From Clostridiales bacterium (lineage in GTDB: Bacteria; Bacillota; Clostridia; Christensenellales; Aristaeellaceae): DNA of 64,000 nucleotides. A model generated the notes under the pieces. That model had not been told where the DNA came from, did not search any database, and saw only the letters and a program-made list of their open reading frames with translations. The stretch spans positions 62,001-126,000 of the forward strand of contig JAIKWZ010000019.1 in NCBI GenBank assembly GCA_024684375.1, read 5' to 3'. Shown here one piece after another: positions 25,962 through 35,409 of this stretch (position 1 is its first letter; each line of letters starts with the position of its first letter). A program made the position numbers and the translations under genes.

Positions 25962-27932
25962 TTACGCGCGGCCTCCTTCCTCGCCCACGGGCACGAAATC
26001 GTCTTTTTTGTTGAAGTCGGCGTAGGCGAAAATGTAGTCCTTGCGGGGCTCGACCTTGTCGCCCATAAGCACGGTGACCATGCGCTCAGCTTCCGCGTCG
26101 TCCTCTATGGACACCTGCGTGAGCTTGCGCCCGGCGGGGTTCATCGTGGTCTCCCACAATTGCTCCGGATTCATTTCGCCCAGTCCCTTGTACCTTTGCA
26201 GCGTGTAGCCCTTGCCCACGCTTTTCATGACCTCATTAAGCTCTTTGTCGTCATAGCAGTAAGTGGCCTTGTCGCCCTTCTGCACCTTGTACAGCGGCGG
26301 CATGCCCATGTACACGTGCCCCTCGGTAATGAGCGGCTTCATGTAGCGGTAGAAGAACGTGAGCAGTATCGCCCTTATGTGCGCGCCGTCCTGGTCGGCG
26401 TCGGAGAGGATGATGACCTTGTCGTACTTTAAGCGGTTTATGTCGAAGTCCTCGCCTATGCCCGTGCCCAGCGCGGTTATCATGGAGCGGATCTCCTCGT
26501 TGGCCAGCACCTGCTCAAGGCGCTTTTTCTCGCTGTTCAAGGGCTTGCCCCTTAAAGGCAGTATCGCCTGGAAGCGGCGGTCACGCCCCTGCTTGGCGCT
26601 GCCTCCGGCGGAATCGCCCTCCACTATGAACAGCTCGTTCAGCTTCGCGTCCCTGCCCGTGCAGGCGGACAGCTTGCCCACCAGCGGCGCGGCCTCCAGC
26701 TCGTTTTTCGCTCTGGCCACGTCGCGCGCCTTGCGTGCCGCTTCCCTTACGCGCGCGGCCTTCATGGCTTTTTCCAGTATCAGTTTCGCGGTGGCCTGGT
26801 TTTTAAGGTCTTCCAGGTACAGACTCAATTTCTCTGACAGCCAGCCCTCGACCACCGGTCTGACCTCTGTATTGCCCAAGCGTCCCTTGGTCTGCCCCTC
26901 GAACTGGGGGTTTTTCACGTTCACGGCAAGTATCGCGGTCATGCCCTCGCGGAAGTCCTCGCCGGACAGGTTATTGTCTTTTTCTTTAAGAGCGCCCATC
27001 TTTCTGGCGTAATCGTTGAACACCTTGGTCACGGCGGCCTTGAAGCCGGTCTCGTGGGTGCCGCCCTCCGGGGTGGGGATGTTGTTCACGAACGAGAACA
27101 GGCTCTCGGTATAGCTGTCGGTGTACTGGCAGCAGGCGCGGATGCGCACGCCCCCGCTCTCCCCCTCAAACAGCATGGGCTCGGTTATGGTGGTCTTGCC
27201 TTCGTTCAGGTAGGCCACGAAGTCCGTAAGCCCGCCTTCGTACATAAACTCGCTCTTTCTGAGCGTCTCGTCCTTTATCCTCTCGTCGGTGAATACGAAG
27301 CGGATGCCCCGGTTAAGGTACGCCAGCTCCTTTATCCTGCGCCGTACGGTATCGGAATTGAAATCCGTGTCCTCAAAGACGCGGTCGTCGGGTTTAAAGC
27401 AGATGGTGGTGCCCCTTTTCCGGGTGTTGCCGACTTTCTCAAGCGGCGCTACCGGGTGGCCGGACATGATCTTGTGGGTCTTTGGATCCTCCACGCTCTC
27501 AAAGCGCATGAAGTAGTGGGTGTAGTCCCGGTACACGTCCACCGTGCACCATTCGCTCAGCGCGTTGACCACGCTGGCGCCCACGCCGTGCAGGCCGCCA
27601 GAGTAGGCGTAATTCTTGTCGTCGAACTTGCCGCCCGCGTGCAGCTGGGTGTATATCACCTCCACCGCGCTCACGCCCAGCTTGGGATGGATGTCCACCG
27701 GCAGGCCCCGCCCGTTGTCCGTGACCTCGCATGAGCCGTCCTTCTTGAGCGTCACGCTTATCTCGCTGGCGAAGCCGTTGGCGGCCTCATCTATGGCGTT
27801 GTCCACTATCTCCCACACCAGGTGATGCAGCCCTCTGGGCCCAGTGGAACCGATGTACATGCCCGGGCGCATGCGCACCGCATCCAGCCCTTCAAGTACG
27901 GTTATGTCTTTTGCTGTATAGCTCTGTGCCAT
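25962..27932 (-). CDS. parE: DNA topoisomerase IV subunit B
   Basis: 656 residues. GHKL ATPase: EIVDNAIDEA, VTDNGRGLPVDIH and YSGGLHGVGASVVNALS. The transducer is followed by a Toprim domain (VEGDSAGGSAKQGRDRRFQAILPLRG, then DADQDGAHIRAI) and the RYKGLGEMNPEQLWETTMNP tail. ParE and GyrB are hard to separate in Clostridia; the pairing with a ParC-like A subunit with no spacing supports ParE. Preceded by a duplicated Shine-Dalgarno segment. Confidence 0.88.
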   Translation of the reverse strand: MAQSYTAKDITVLEGLDAVRMRPGMYIGSTGPRGLHHLVWEIVDNAIDEAANGFASEISVTLKKDGSCEVTDNGRGLPVDIHPKLGVSAVEVIYTQLHAGGKFDDKNYAYSGGLHGVGASVVNALSEWCTVDVYRDYTHYFMRFESVEDPKTHKIMSGHPVAPLEKVGNTRKRGTTICFKPDDRVFEDTDFNSDTVRRRIKELAYLNRGIRFVFTDERIKDETLRKSEFMYEGGLTDFVAYLNEGKTTITEPMLFEGESGGVRIRACCQYTDSYTESLFSFVNNIPTPEGGTHETGFKAAVTKVFNDYARKMGALKEKDNNLSGEDFREGMTAILAVNVKNPQFEGQTKGRLGNTEVRPVVEGWLSEKLSLYLEDLKNQATAKLILEKAMKAARVREAARKARDVARAKNELEAAPLVGKLSACTGRDAKLNELFIVEGDSAGGSAKQGRDRRFQAILPLRGKPLNSEKKRLEQVLANEEIRSMITALGTGIGEDFDINRLKYDKVIILSDADQDGAHIRAILLTFFYRYMKPLITEGHVYMGMPPLYKVQKGDKATYCYDDKELNEVMKSVGKGYTLQRYKGLGEMNPEQLWETTMNPAGRKLTQVSIEDDAEAERMVTVLMGDKVEPRKDYIFAYADFNKKDDFVPVGEEGGRA

Positions 27933-27936
27933 TTAC

Positions 27937-27962
27937 TGAATCCTTTTCATGAATCCTTTTCA
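27937..27962 (-). repeat. Tandem duplicated ribosome-binding segment before parE
   Basis: The 13-base segment TGAAAAGGATTCA occurs twice head to tail (27937-27949, 27950-27962). The distal copy includes the TGA stop of the upstream oxidoreductase gene and the proximal copy gives AAGGA close to the parE ATG. Confidence 0.85.
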
Positions 27963-29087
27963 AATGATCGCTGTTTCCCATTGTCCGCTTTGACAGGACA
28001 GTCTCGCCGCCTCCATGATCCCCTGCAGCCTGAGCGCCTCGTCCAGTCCGCAGGGCGGGACGGTGTCGTTGTATACCGCGTCCAGAAAACTGTAGTAACA
28101 GTGTATATGCCCTCTTTCCCAGCCTACGGCGTTCTTGGGAGGCGGGAATTCCCCGGCAGGGGGCGGATAGCGCCCCACTGTCTCTATTCTTGTGAAACCG
28201 CGCCGTCCGCCAAGTGGTAGTTCCGGCAGAGTGTTATCGTAATACTCCAGATGCGAGGGATCCATAAGGTCGAATCTCACTGCGCCCCTTGTACCTCTGA
28301 CTTCCACGGTCAGTTCATCGTCCGCGCCGGTGGATATCTTGCTCGCCTCGCAGCTGCCCAGCGCCCCGGAAGGCATTTTCAGCAGCATGAGCGCGTAATC
28401 CTCTCCCAGGTCATCCGTCACTCCGCCTCCCTTTGCGGGGCGGGATTGGTACAGAAGACGGCTCGCGCACATCACCTTTTCGGGATAGCCCGCGATATGG
28501 CAGATCAGGTCCAGCGCGTGGGATGCCAGATCCAGTATCACGCCGCCCTCGCTTCGCATTTTCCAGCCTGCCGTTTTGTCGGGGTTTATGCTGCCGGAAT
28601 GCAGGTAGCGGGCAGAAAACGCAAGTATCTCACCTATCCTGCCCTCGTCAGCCAGCCGCTTCGCGCTCATCACGGCGGGAAGGAAGCGATTGTTCATGAC
28701 CGCCTGCGCCTTCACTCCGCTTTGTTTCCAGGCTTCGTAAATCCGTTTGGCGCTCTCATATGAAGTGGAAACGGGCTTGTCGATATAGATGTGCTTGCCC
28801 GCTTCCATCAGCCTGACCGCCATTTCCTCGTGCAGGGAATTGGGCGTACAGATGCTGACGGCGTCTATGTCATCCCTGGAGAGTATCTGCGTCCAGTCGT
28901 CCGTGTACTCATCAAAACCGGCGTCCTGCGCGCCCCTTTTGGCATTTTCGATATGTCCGCTGGCCAGCAGCTTAAGTACCGGCCGCCAGGGCAGGTTTTT
29001 GTACATCAGCGGGATGCTCCTTAAGGCATGTGCGTGCATCCTGCCCATGAAGCCCCAGCCTATCACCGCCACGTTGATTCCACGCAT
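27960..29087 (-). CDS. Gfo/Idh/MocA family oxidoreductase
   Basis: 375 residues from the ATG at 29085-29087, chosen because GGGGGAGGG precedes it and the Rossmann motif NVAVIGWGFMGRMHA starts at once. The active-site lysine is in the IDKPVST segment and the C-terminal alpha/beta domain has the VILDLASHALDL block. NAD(P)-dependent oxidation of a sugar or inositol derivative is the family role; substrate unknown. Lies directly before parE and has its own promoter divergent from upp. Confidence 0.88.
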   Translation of the reverse strand: MRGINVAVIGWGFMGRMHAHALRSIPLMYKNLPWRPVLKLLASGHIENAKRGAQDAGFDEYTDDWTQILSRDDIDAVSICTPNSLHEEMAVRLMEAGKHIYIDKPVSTSYESAKRIYEAWKQSGVKAQAVMNNRFLPAVMSAKRLADEGRIGEILAFSARYLHSGSINPDKTAGWKMRSEGGVILDLASHALDLICHIAGYPEKVMCASRLLYQSRPAKGGGVTDDLGEDYALMLLKMPSGALGSCEASKISTGADDELTVEVRGTRGAVRFDLMDPSHLEYYDNTLPELPLGGRRGFTRIETVGRYPPPAGEFPPPKNAVGWERGHIHCYYSFLDAVYNDTVPPCGLDEALRLQGIMEAARLSCQSGQWETAII

Positions 29088-29113
29088 ACCGCACCCTCCC
29101 CCTATTATATGAT

Positions 29114-29142
29114 ATTTTATCACTTTCCGGCGTTTTTGGCAA
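29114..29142 (-). promoter_or_regulatory. Promoter of the Gfo/Idh-parE-parC operon
   Basis: Minus strand: TTGCCA (29137-29142), 17-base spacer, TAAAAT (29114-29119). It reads away from the upp promoter next to it. Confidence 0.65.
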
Positions 29143-29155
29143 GTCCAATTATATC

Positions 29156-29184
29156 TTGCCAAATCCCCGCTGATGGAGTATAAT
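29156..29184 (+). promoter_or_regulatory. Promoter of upp
   Basis: TTGCCA (29156-29161), 17-base spacer, TATAAT (29179-29184), 33 bases before the upp ATG. Confidence 0.75.
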
Positions 29185-29217
29185 CATTGTGAGATTTTAT
29201 GTAAGGGAGTATATGAT

Positions 29218-29847
29218 ATGGGTCAGGTACATGTTATTGATCATCCCCTCGTTCAGCACAAGCTCACGCTCATGCGCCAGATCGAAACCGGGCCAAAGGA
29301 CTTCAGGGAGCTGCTAAGCGAGATCGCCACGCTCATGTGCTATGAGGTCACGCGCGATTTGCCCATGGAAGAGATCGAGATCGAGACCCCCATCTGCAAA
29401 TGCAAAAGCAAGATCATAAGCGGCAAAAAGCTGGGCATCGTTCCCATTTTAAGAGCGGGGCTTGGCATGGTCGACGGTTTTGTGAGCCTGATACCCACCT
29501 GCCGCGTGGGGCACATCGGCCTGTACCGTGACCCTGAGACCCATCTGCCCGTGGAATACTACTGCAAGCTGCCCCCGGACGCTTCCGAACGTGAGCTCAT
29601 CGTGGTCGACCCAATGCTCGCCACCGGCGGCTCCTCCACCGACGCCATCACCATGCTCAAAAAGCGCGGCTGCCACAACATCAGGCTGGTGTGCCTGGTA
29701 GGCTGCCCCGAAGGCATCGCCAAGGTGCAGCAGACCCATCCCGATGTGGACATCTTTATCGCCGCCATAGACGATCACCTGAACGAGAACAAGTACATCG
29801 TACCCGGCCTGGGCGATGCGGGCGACCGTATCTTCGGGACCAAATAA
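29218..29847 (+). CDS. upp: Uracil phosphoribosyltransferase
   Basis: 209 residues from [10 protein letters not shown], preceded by AAGGGAG; an upstream in-frame ATG overlaps the promoter. Makes UMP from uracil and PRPP. The signatures are [13 protein letters not shown], the PRPP loop [10 protein letters not shown] and the C-terminal uracil-binding block [15 protein letters not shown]. Normal length. First gene of a short plus-strand run with a phosphohexomutase 18 bases downstream. Confidence 0.95.
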   Translation: MGQVHVIDHPLVQHKLTLMRQIETGPKDFRELLSEIATLMCYEVTRDLPMEEIEIETPICKCKSKIISGKKLGIVPILRAGLGMVDGFVSLIPTCRVGHIGLYRDPETHLPVEYYCKLPPDASERELIVVDPMLATGGSSTDAITMLKKRGCHNIRLVCLVGCPEGIAKVQQTHPDVDIFIAAIDDHLNENKYIVPGLGDAGDRIFGTK

Positions 29848-29865
29848 TCCAGGGAGTATATTATT

Positions 29866-31524
29866 ATGACCGCATATGAAAGCTGGCTGAACAGCCCTTC
29901 CCTGAGCAAAGCGCAGAAGGCGGAGCTGGAGGGCATCAAAAACGACCCCAAGCAGATAGAGGACAGGTTCTACAAGGATCTTGAGTTCGGCACCGGCGGC
30001 CTAAGGGGCATACTCGGCCTTGGCACCAACCGCATGAACGTGTTCACCGTACGCCGCGCCGCAAAAGCGCTGGGCCAGCGCCTCAAGGAAGAAAACCTGC
30101 CCGGCAAAAAGGGTGTTGCCATCGCCCACGACAGCCGCAATTTTTCCAGGGAGTTCGCCTGCGATTCCGCGCGCGTGCTGGCGAACATGGGCATCCCCGT
30201 GTTCCTGTTCGACTCCCTGCGCCCCACGCCGGAGCTTTCCTTTACCATCAAGCACCTGAACTGCGCGGCCGGCATAGTTATAACCGCGAGCCACAACCCC
30301 AAGGAATACAATGGCTTTAAGGCCTACGGCGCGGACGGAGGACAGATAACCCCCGTGACCGCTTCCGCCGTGTTCAGGCTGATGAGCGAAATGGATCCTC
30401 TCACCGTGGAAATGGCGCCCGCGGACGACCCGCTCATCACCATTATCGGCAAAGACGTGGACGAAGCGTATCTGGAGCACGTGCTTTCGCTCCGTCCCGA
30501 CAAAGAGCTGCTCTCCCGCACGGGAGTCAAGCTGAAGATCGTATACACTCCCCTGCACGGCGCCGGCAACCTGCTGGTAAGGGAAGCGCTCAGGCGCGCC
30601 GGTTACACTGACGTGACCGTAGTAAAGGAACAGGAGCTGCCTGACGGAGAGTTCCCCACCGTGGTGAGTCCCAACCCAGAGAACCCGGAAGCCTTCACCA
30701 TCGCCATCGGCTACGCGGACAGGATAGGCGCCGACGTGATCATCGGCACCGACCCGGACAGCGACCGCATGGGCATGATGATAAAGATCAACGGCGTTTG
30801 GACGCCCGTCACCGGTAACCAGGCGGGCTGCCTGATGCTGGAGTACATCCTGCGCGCCAAGCAGCCGCCCGAGGGCGCTTACGCGGTCACGACCATAGTT
30901 TCAACCCGCATGGTGGACTTCATCGCCAAAGCCTACGGTATCACCATCGAGCGCGTGCTCACGGGCTTCAAGTACATAGGCGAGACTATCGACAAAAAAG
31001 AAAAGCAGGGCAATCACGGCTTTTTGCTGGGCTTTGAGGAGAGCTACGGCTACCTGACCGGCGGCTACATCCGTGACAAGGACGCGGTGATCGCTTCCCT
31101 GCTGGCAGCGGAGTTGGCTGCTTACTACAAATCCAAAGGCTTGAGCCTCATGGACGCGCTAAACGACATGTACGCCCGCTACGGTTTCTTCGCGGAAAAG
31201 ACCGTGTCCGTGACCATGCCAGGCCTGGACGGCATCAAAAAGCGCGAGGAGGCCACCCGCCTGCTCAGGGCTACTCCCCCCCAAGAGGTCGCAGGCCGAA
31301 AGGTCATACAGGCTCTGGACTTCGCCGGGGGCGGCGTCATGGGGCTGCCCGCCAGCGACGTGCTTTTGTACACACTTGAAGGCGACGCCTGGGTGTGCGT
31401 GCGTCCCAGCGGCACAGAGCCCAAGCTCAAGATCTACGCGGGCGTAAGGGAATCAAGCCGCGAAAAGGCTTCCGAGGCGCTCAAAGCCGTCAGCGAAGGC
31501 TTCGCCTCCCAGATAAACGTATAG
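29866..31524 (+). CDS. pgcA: Phosphoglucomutase/phosphomannomutase family protein
   Basis: 552 residues, alpha-D-phosphohexomutase superfamily. Domain 1 carries the phosphoserine S142 in TASHNPKEYNGFK; the metal loop DPDSDRMG is near 300; the sugar-binding GFEESYGYL and the C-terminal phosphate loop RPSGTEPKLKIY are intact. The GTGGLRG start matches the PgcA-type enzymes of Bacillota, which interconvert glucose-6- and glucose-1-phosphate for envelope sugars. Placed between upp and a SpoIID-domain protein. Confidence 0.9.
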   Translation: MTAYESWLNSPSLSKAQKAELEGIKNDPKQIEDRFYKDLEFGTGGLRGILGLGTNRMNVFTVRRAAKALGQRLKEENLPGKKGVAIAHDSRNFSREFACDSARVLANMGIPVFLFDSLRPTPELSFTIKHLNCAAGIVITASHNPKEYNGFKAYGADGGQITPVTASAVFRLMSEMDPLTVEMAPADDPLITIIGKDVDEAYLEHVLSLRPDKELLSRTGVKLKIVYTPLHGAGNLLVREALRRAGYTDVTVVKEQELPDGEFPTVVSPNPENPEAFTIAIGYADRIGADVIIGTDPDSDRMGMMIKINGVWTPVTGNQAGCLMLEYILRAKQPPEGAYAVTTIVSTRMVDFIAKAYGITIERVLTGFKYIGETIDKKEKQGNHGFLLGFEESYGYLTGGYIRDKDAVIASLLAAELAAYYKSKGLSLMDALNDMYARYGFFAEKTVSVTMPGLDGIKKREEATRLLRATPPQEVAGRKVIQALDFAGGGVMGLPASDVLLYTLEGDAWVCVRPSGTEPKLKIYAGVRESSREKASEALKAVSEGFASQINV

Positions 31525-31628
31525 CGAACTCAGTGCGGCGGGGTCATGCTCCGCCGCGCATTATACGCGATTTATAGAACAAACGCGCGAATCGTCCCGT
31601 CCAATTGAAAAAGCCGCAGGAGAATGAT

Positions 31629-33383
31629 ATGGGCAGCAAAAAAAAGCAAAAGCAGAATAAACTCAGGCGCAGACGCATCGTCGTTTTTGTCTCGTGCGTT
31701 CTGGTGATCCTGCTGGCGTTTGCGGTCACGCTGCCCATACTCAAGGGCAGCTCCGACATCAGCGCCCGCAGCAGCGACATCGTGGACGACGGTATCATCC
31801 GCGTATACCTGCGTTCTCTGGGCAGCCCCAAAGCGCTGGGGCTGACGCTTGACGGCGTGTACACCGTGGACGGGGACGCTGGCTTCCGCTTTGCCCGGGG
31901 CACCGAAGTCACCGTTGCTGAGGACAGCGGCACTCTGTATCTGAGCGCGGGCGGACTCACCATAGACATGGGCGGCGCTTTTACCCTGAAGCGCCACGCG
32001 CCGGAAGACAATTCCGATCCGGGCGGCATCTACATCCACGAAAGCGAAAAAGACAATCTATTTAAGGGTGACCTGCGCCTGAGCTCCGACGGCAGGGGCA
32101 TAAGCAGCGTGCTCTCCATACAGGTGGAAGACTACCTGTGCGGAGTGGTGGCCTACGAGATGAGCAATTCCTTCCCTCTGGAAGCGCTGAAAGCTCAGGC
32201 GGTCGCCGCGCGCACCTACGCTTTAAGAGCAAAGCAGAACGCGGGCAAAAGCGCCTATGACCTTGTTGACACCACTCAGGATCAGGTCTACAAGGGGTTT
32301 GACTCTTCTCTCACCACCGTCATCCGAGCCGTGGAACAGACCCGCGGCGTAGTGGGCATGGCGGGCGGCAAGTACGCCCAGTGCTACTACACCGCCTCCA
32401 ACGGCGGACAGATCGCTTCCACAAAGCAGATCTGGGGCGGCACGGTCAGCTATATTCAGATGAAGGACGACCCCTATGACATCGAAAACCCCTACAGCCA
32501 GCAGAAGACCGTTTCCATTCCCAAACAGCTTACCGATTCCAACCCGCTCTATCCCCTGATTATGGACGCGCTCAAGCTGAAACTGCCCTCCGCCAAAGAG
32601 ATACGTCTTGACTCTGTCGCCTCCCTTAAACTGACCGACCCCGACACCGAGGGCAGCCTGATGTACAAAACGCTGGAGGTCTACGTAAACGTAAGCACCC
32701 GGGAGATGGAAAAGCTCACTCCCTCCCCCGAACCTGAGGTTTCCCAAAGCCCCTCGCCCTCCGACTCTCCGTCGCCCACGGCGGCTGCGGAAAAGTGGGT
32801 GCTGGGCGAGTTCAAGCCTCTGGAGGCACCGGTAAAAGTCACCTTCGGCACTTATTCCCAACTTAAGGAACTGCTCAAGCTCAAGATCAACTCCTCCAAC
32901 TACGAGGTGTTCGCCGTTGAAGAGGACGAGGATGCCTTTACGCTTATCTCCCGACGCTTCGGCCACGGCGTAGGCATGAGCCAGCGCGGCGCCCAGACCA
33001 TGGCAGGCAAGCACCACAAAGAGGCGGAAGAGATCCTTTCCTTCTACTACCCCGGGCTGGAGTGGTACAAGATCGACTGGAAGCAGAGTTCCCTCGTGCC
33101 CCTGTCCGCCCTGCCGGATTCCCTGGGCTACGCCCGCGCCAAGCCTACTCCCCGGCCCACACAGGCGCCTCTGCCTCCGCTTGAGGACGGCGAGTATTAC
33201 GCCACCGTCACCGCCACCACGCTGAACGTGAGGACGGCGCCCACGACCCAGAGCCAGATCGCCGCGCTGCTGTACAGCGGCGAAAAGGTGATCGTCACCG
33301 GCCAGTTCGAGGATAACTGGGTGAGCTTCAGGACCGTGGAGCTTACCGGCTACGTCAAGGCGGACTACCTCAAAAAGGATTAA
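31629..33383 (+). CDS. SpoIID/LytB-domain protein with SH3 domain
   Basis: 584 residues from the ATG after GCAGGAG; a TTG 24 bases upstream is less well placed. A basic N-terminus and one membrane span (17-37) are followed by a SpoIID domain: VEDYLCGVVAYEMSNSFPLEALKAQAVAARTYAL holds the expected catalytic glutamate, and FGHGVGMSQRGAQ closes the domain. An insertion rich in Pro/Ser (PEPEVSQSPSPSDSPSPT) splits it. The C-terminal 60 residues are a bacterial SH3 domain. SpoIID-type enzymes are lytic transglycosylases on denuded glycan strands. This is not spoIID itself by layout, so sporulation cannot be concluded from it. Confidence 0.85.
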   Translation: MGSKKKQKQNKLRRRRIVVFVSCVLVILLAFAVTLPILKGSSDISARSSDIVDDGIIRVYLRSLGSPKALGLTLDGVYTVDGDAGFRFARGTEVTVAEDSGTLYLSAGGLTIDMGGAFTLKRHAPEDNSDPGGIYIHESEKDNLFKGDLRLSSDGRGISSVLSIQVEDYLCGVVAYEMSNSFPLEALKAQAVAARTYALRAKQNAGKSAYDLVDTTQDQVYKGFDSSLTTVIRAVEQTRGVVGMAGGKYAQCYYTASNGGQIASTKQIWGGTVSYIQMKDDPYDIENPYSQQKTVSIPKQLTDSNPLYPLIMDALKLKLPSAKEIRLDSVASLKLTDPDTEGSLMYKTLEVYVNVSTREMEKLTPSPEPEVSQSPSPSDSPSPTAAAEKWVLGEFKPLEAPVKVTFGTYSQLKELLKLKINSSNYEVFAVEEDEDAFTLISRRFGHGVGMSQRGAQTMAGKHHKEAEEILSFYYPGLEWYKIDWKQSSLVPLSALPDSLGYARAKPTPRPTQAPLPPLEDGEYYATVTATTLNVRTAPTTQSQIAALLYSGEKVIVTGQFEDNWVSFRTVELTGYVKADYLKKD

Positions 33384-33398
33384 CCCGCCTTACGGCAT

Positions 33399-34232
33399 AT
33401 GAAGCGCCTGTTTATTGCCATCTTAATACTGTGTTTTATGCTGCCCGCGCTGGCAGACGCCCCCAGATACCGGGCGCTGTGCGCGGGCATGACCGTTTAT
33501 GAGGACGGGCGTGTGCGCCTGGGCGGGCTGAATTCGATCGCCGGCGTGGCGGACGCTCTTACCTTCTCCATGGACGGGGAGATCTGTTTTTCCAGCGAGA
33601 TCATTTTCGACATGACACAGGCGGAATTGTTTGACGCCATCCGCCGGCGCTTTGCCTACGCTGGAGAAGACGACGTGAGCCTTATCTACCTTACCGCCCA
33701 CGGCGGTAAGGACAATGACACGGTGTATATCGAACTGGCGGGCGGCGACAGGCTGACTCCCGCGGCACTGGAGAGCGTCACGCGGGACATACCCGGGCGT
33801 GTGATACTGTTTATAGACTGCTGCTTTTCCGGCGGCTTCGCGGAAGGCCCGGACGCCTCAGGCTGGTTCATGCCCTCCTGTTTTAACTCCACCAAATACC
33901 TGCTGCTCACTTCCAGCTCCTGGGACGAGGAGAGTTACCGCGTAACTGAAGGCGTGCTCAGCGAAGATACCGTGTCCACCGCTTTCGCCCGCAGCGTGTG
34001 CGAGGGGATGGGCTGGGATATGATGCAGGACCGCGCCTGCGACCTGCTGGCGGACTTCAACCGGGACGGGCGGGTGACACTGTTTGAGCTGTACGCCTAC
34101 GCCCGCACGAGAGTGGGATTTTACCTCTACGCCAACCCCGCCCATATGCAGACGGTGAGCCTGTACCCGAATCCTGCGCATTTCATTCTGGCCCGCCGCG
34201 CTCGGGCGGAGGAACTGGTCATCAGTCAATAG
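33399..34232 (+). CDS. Secreted caspase-like (clan CD) protease with EF-hand loop
   Basis: 277 residues with a signal peptide (1-19). The caspase/metacaspase dyad is visible: H101 in YLTAHGG and C142 in IDCCFSGG, with the strand VILFIDCC before it, about 40 residues apart as in peptidase family C14. A perfect calcium-loop pattern DFNRDGRVTLFE lies at 219-230, which suggests calcium dependence. The gene begins 15 bases after the SpoIID/SH3 gene and ends before a strong terminator, so the two probably share a transcript. Exported bacterial caspase homologues are poorly known; targets may be cell-surface or foreign proteins. Confidence 0.78.
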   Translation: MKRLFIAILILCFMLPALADAPRYRALCAGMTVYEDGRVRLGGLNSIAGVADALTFSMDGEICFSSEIIFDMTQAELFDAIRRRFAYAGEDDVSLIYLTAHGGKDNDTVYIELAGGDRLTPAALESVTRDIPGRVILFIDCCFSGGFAEGPDASGWFMPSCFNSTKYLLLTSSSWDEESYRVTEGVLSEDTVSTAFARSVCEGMGWDMMQDRACDLLADFNRDGRVTLFELYAYARTRVGFYLYANPAHMQTVSLYPNPAHFILARRARAEELVISQ

Positions 34233-34290
34233 GCGTTTGACATTGGGCGTTCGGCTTCGCCGAACAAAGTTTCTCAGCTTATGCGATGAG

Positions 34291-34318
34291 AAAAAAACGC
34301 CGAAAAGGCGTTTTTTTA
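34291..34318 (+). terminator. Terminator of the upp to caspase operon
   Basis: Hairpin AACGCC-GAAA-GGCGTT followed by a run of seven T, about 60 bases after the caspase-like stop. Confidence 0.85.
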
Positions 34319-34336
34319 TTGGAATGAAAGACAGCA

Positions 34337-34379
34337 GCCCCGCGTCATTGCGAGAAAACGTCAGCGAGCGCGGCGATCC
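34337..34379. repeat. Dispersed repeat, copy 1
   Basis: Outer parts GCCCCGCGTCATTGCGAG (34337-34354) and CGCGGCGATCC (34369-34379). The same element, inverted, is at 42227-42267. It resembles the CGTCATTGCGAG-type repeats found between genes in many bacteria. Confidence 0.75.
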
Positions 34380-34442
34380 GTCCGCTCTCCTTTTTGGCTG
34401 CAGTCTGGACCGGTATTCCGGATATGGCGGCACTTTCCCGCG

Positions 34443-34898
34443 CTATTCCGTCTTGTTTTCTTTCTCTTTCTTTTCCGCCTCTAACTTCTCTATATACTTC
34501 GCCGCGTACGCGCTTTTTTCCGCAGCTTCGCCTATGGCGTACAGACCTATTGAACCCAGGTAAGACGCGAATGAACCCACGAAAGCCACTGCTAATCCGG
34601 CAATGATCAGGCTTTCGCCATCACGAATTTTTGATCCCCGGGCGGTAAGGATAATGCCGCAGATAATGCAGCCAATAATGCCCAGCGCGCACAAAGCCGA
34701 TGCCAGCGTCTTACATTTTGAGCCAATGTTAGCCCACATGCCGTTCTCCTCAGTACAGGCTGTAATGGGTTCAATATCGGCCTGATTTGACGCTTCTTTT
34801 TTAGGGTGTTTTTTGTCGTAACCACGAGCTAAGGCAAAAGTCGCAATCACTAAAACAATAACCACAATAACCACGATAAAAATGGTAGCACTATCCAT
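34443..34898 (-). CDS. Small membrane protein, paralogue of the 41692-42147 product
   Basis: 151 residues from the ATG at 34896-34898, which follows GGGAGG; an ATG 24 bases upstream has no such site. One N-terminal span (3-22), a charged linker, then two more spans around residues 67-85 and 95-125. The segment from GSKCKTLASAL to the GSFASYLGSIGLYAIGE region lines up along its length with GNKLKALSKLL to GSFSSYITSLLLYAFGN of the gene at 41692. The C-terminal tail is a charged helix (EKLEAEKKEKE). Function unknown; topology by eye. Confidence 0.75.
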   Translation of the reverse strand: MDSATIFIVVIVVIVLVIATFALARGYDKKHPKKEASNQADIEPITACTEENGMWANIGSKCKTLASALCALGIIGCIICGIILTARGSKIRDGESLIIAGLAVAFVGSFASYLGSIGLYAIGEAAEKSAYAAKYIEKLEAEKKEKENKTE

Positions 34899-35028
34899 TT
34901 GTGTTGCCTCCCAATCGTTCACTCAGCTTATTCTACCACCCCCCTAAAAAATACAAGCCTTCTCTGCCTTACCCTTGACTTTTCCCCTTTTTCGCGATAA
35001 TGTATACAAAAACCCGGAGGTGATCAAA

Positions 35029-35370
35029 ATGGCCTCGAAGAAGCCTTCCCAGTCTAAGATCGAGAAAAGCATACAGCGGATAAACGAGATGGAGCCCCTG
35101 CTTAACGAGTGCCAGGAGGCACTTGCGGGACTTGAAGAGGCGCTTGACCGCATGGACGACGCACGTAAGGGCATGATAAAGCTCTTCTCCTACTACGGCA
35201 GCAGCGCCTGGAGAAGCGACCTTGAGCTTGACGAGCAGGGTCAGCTGCCCGAAGGCCTCCAGCGCGGGGTGCTCAGCGAGGACCTGGTGTACGACCAGAT
35301 AATCTCCGCCCGCGACGCCGCCTTCCGGATGCTCGAATTGGCTGAGGACATACTCAAAAACCGCATCTGA
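35029..35370 (+). CDS. DUF4298 family protein
   Basis: 113 residues from the ATG after a full GGAGGTGATC ribosome site. Helical, charged N-terminal half (IQRINEMEPLLNECQEALAGLEEALDRMDD), then YYGSSAWRSDLELDEQG and a VLSEDLVYDQI stretch, which is the DUF4298 pattern. No function known. Single gene with its own terminator. Confidence 0.82.
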   Translation: MASKKPSQSKIEKSIQRINEMEPLLNECQEALAGLEEALDRMDDARKGMIKLFSYYGSSAWRSDLELDEQGQLPEGLQRGVLSEDLVYDQIISARDAAFRMLELAEDILKNRI

Positions 35371-35380
35371 AACCGCGCAG

Positions 35381-35409
35381 GAACACCCGCCCGCGGGCGG
35401 GTGTTCTTT
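35381..35409. terminator. Bidirectional terminator
   Basis: Perfect hairpin GAACACCCGC/GCGGGTGTTC with a T-run on the plus side. It lies between the converging DUF4298 and YcaQ-like genes and overlaps the stop of the latter. Confidence 0.85.
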
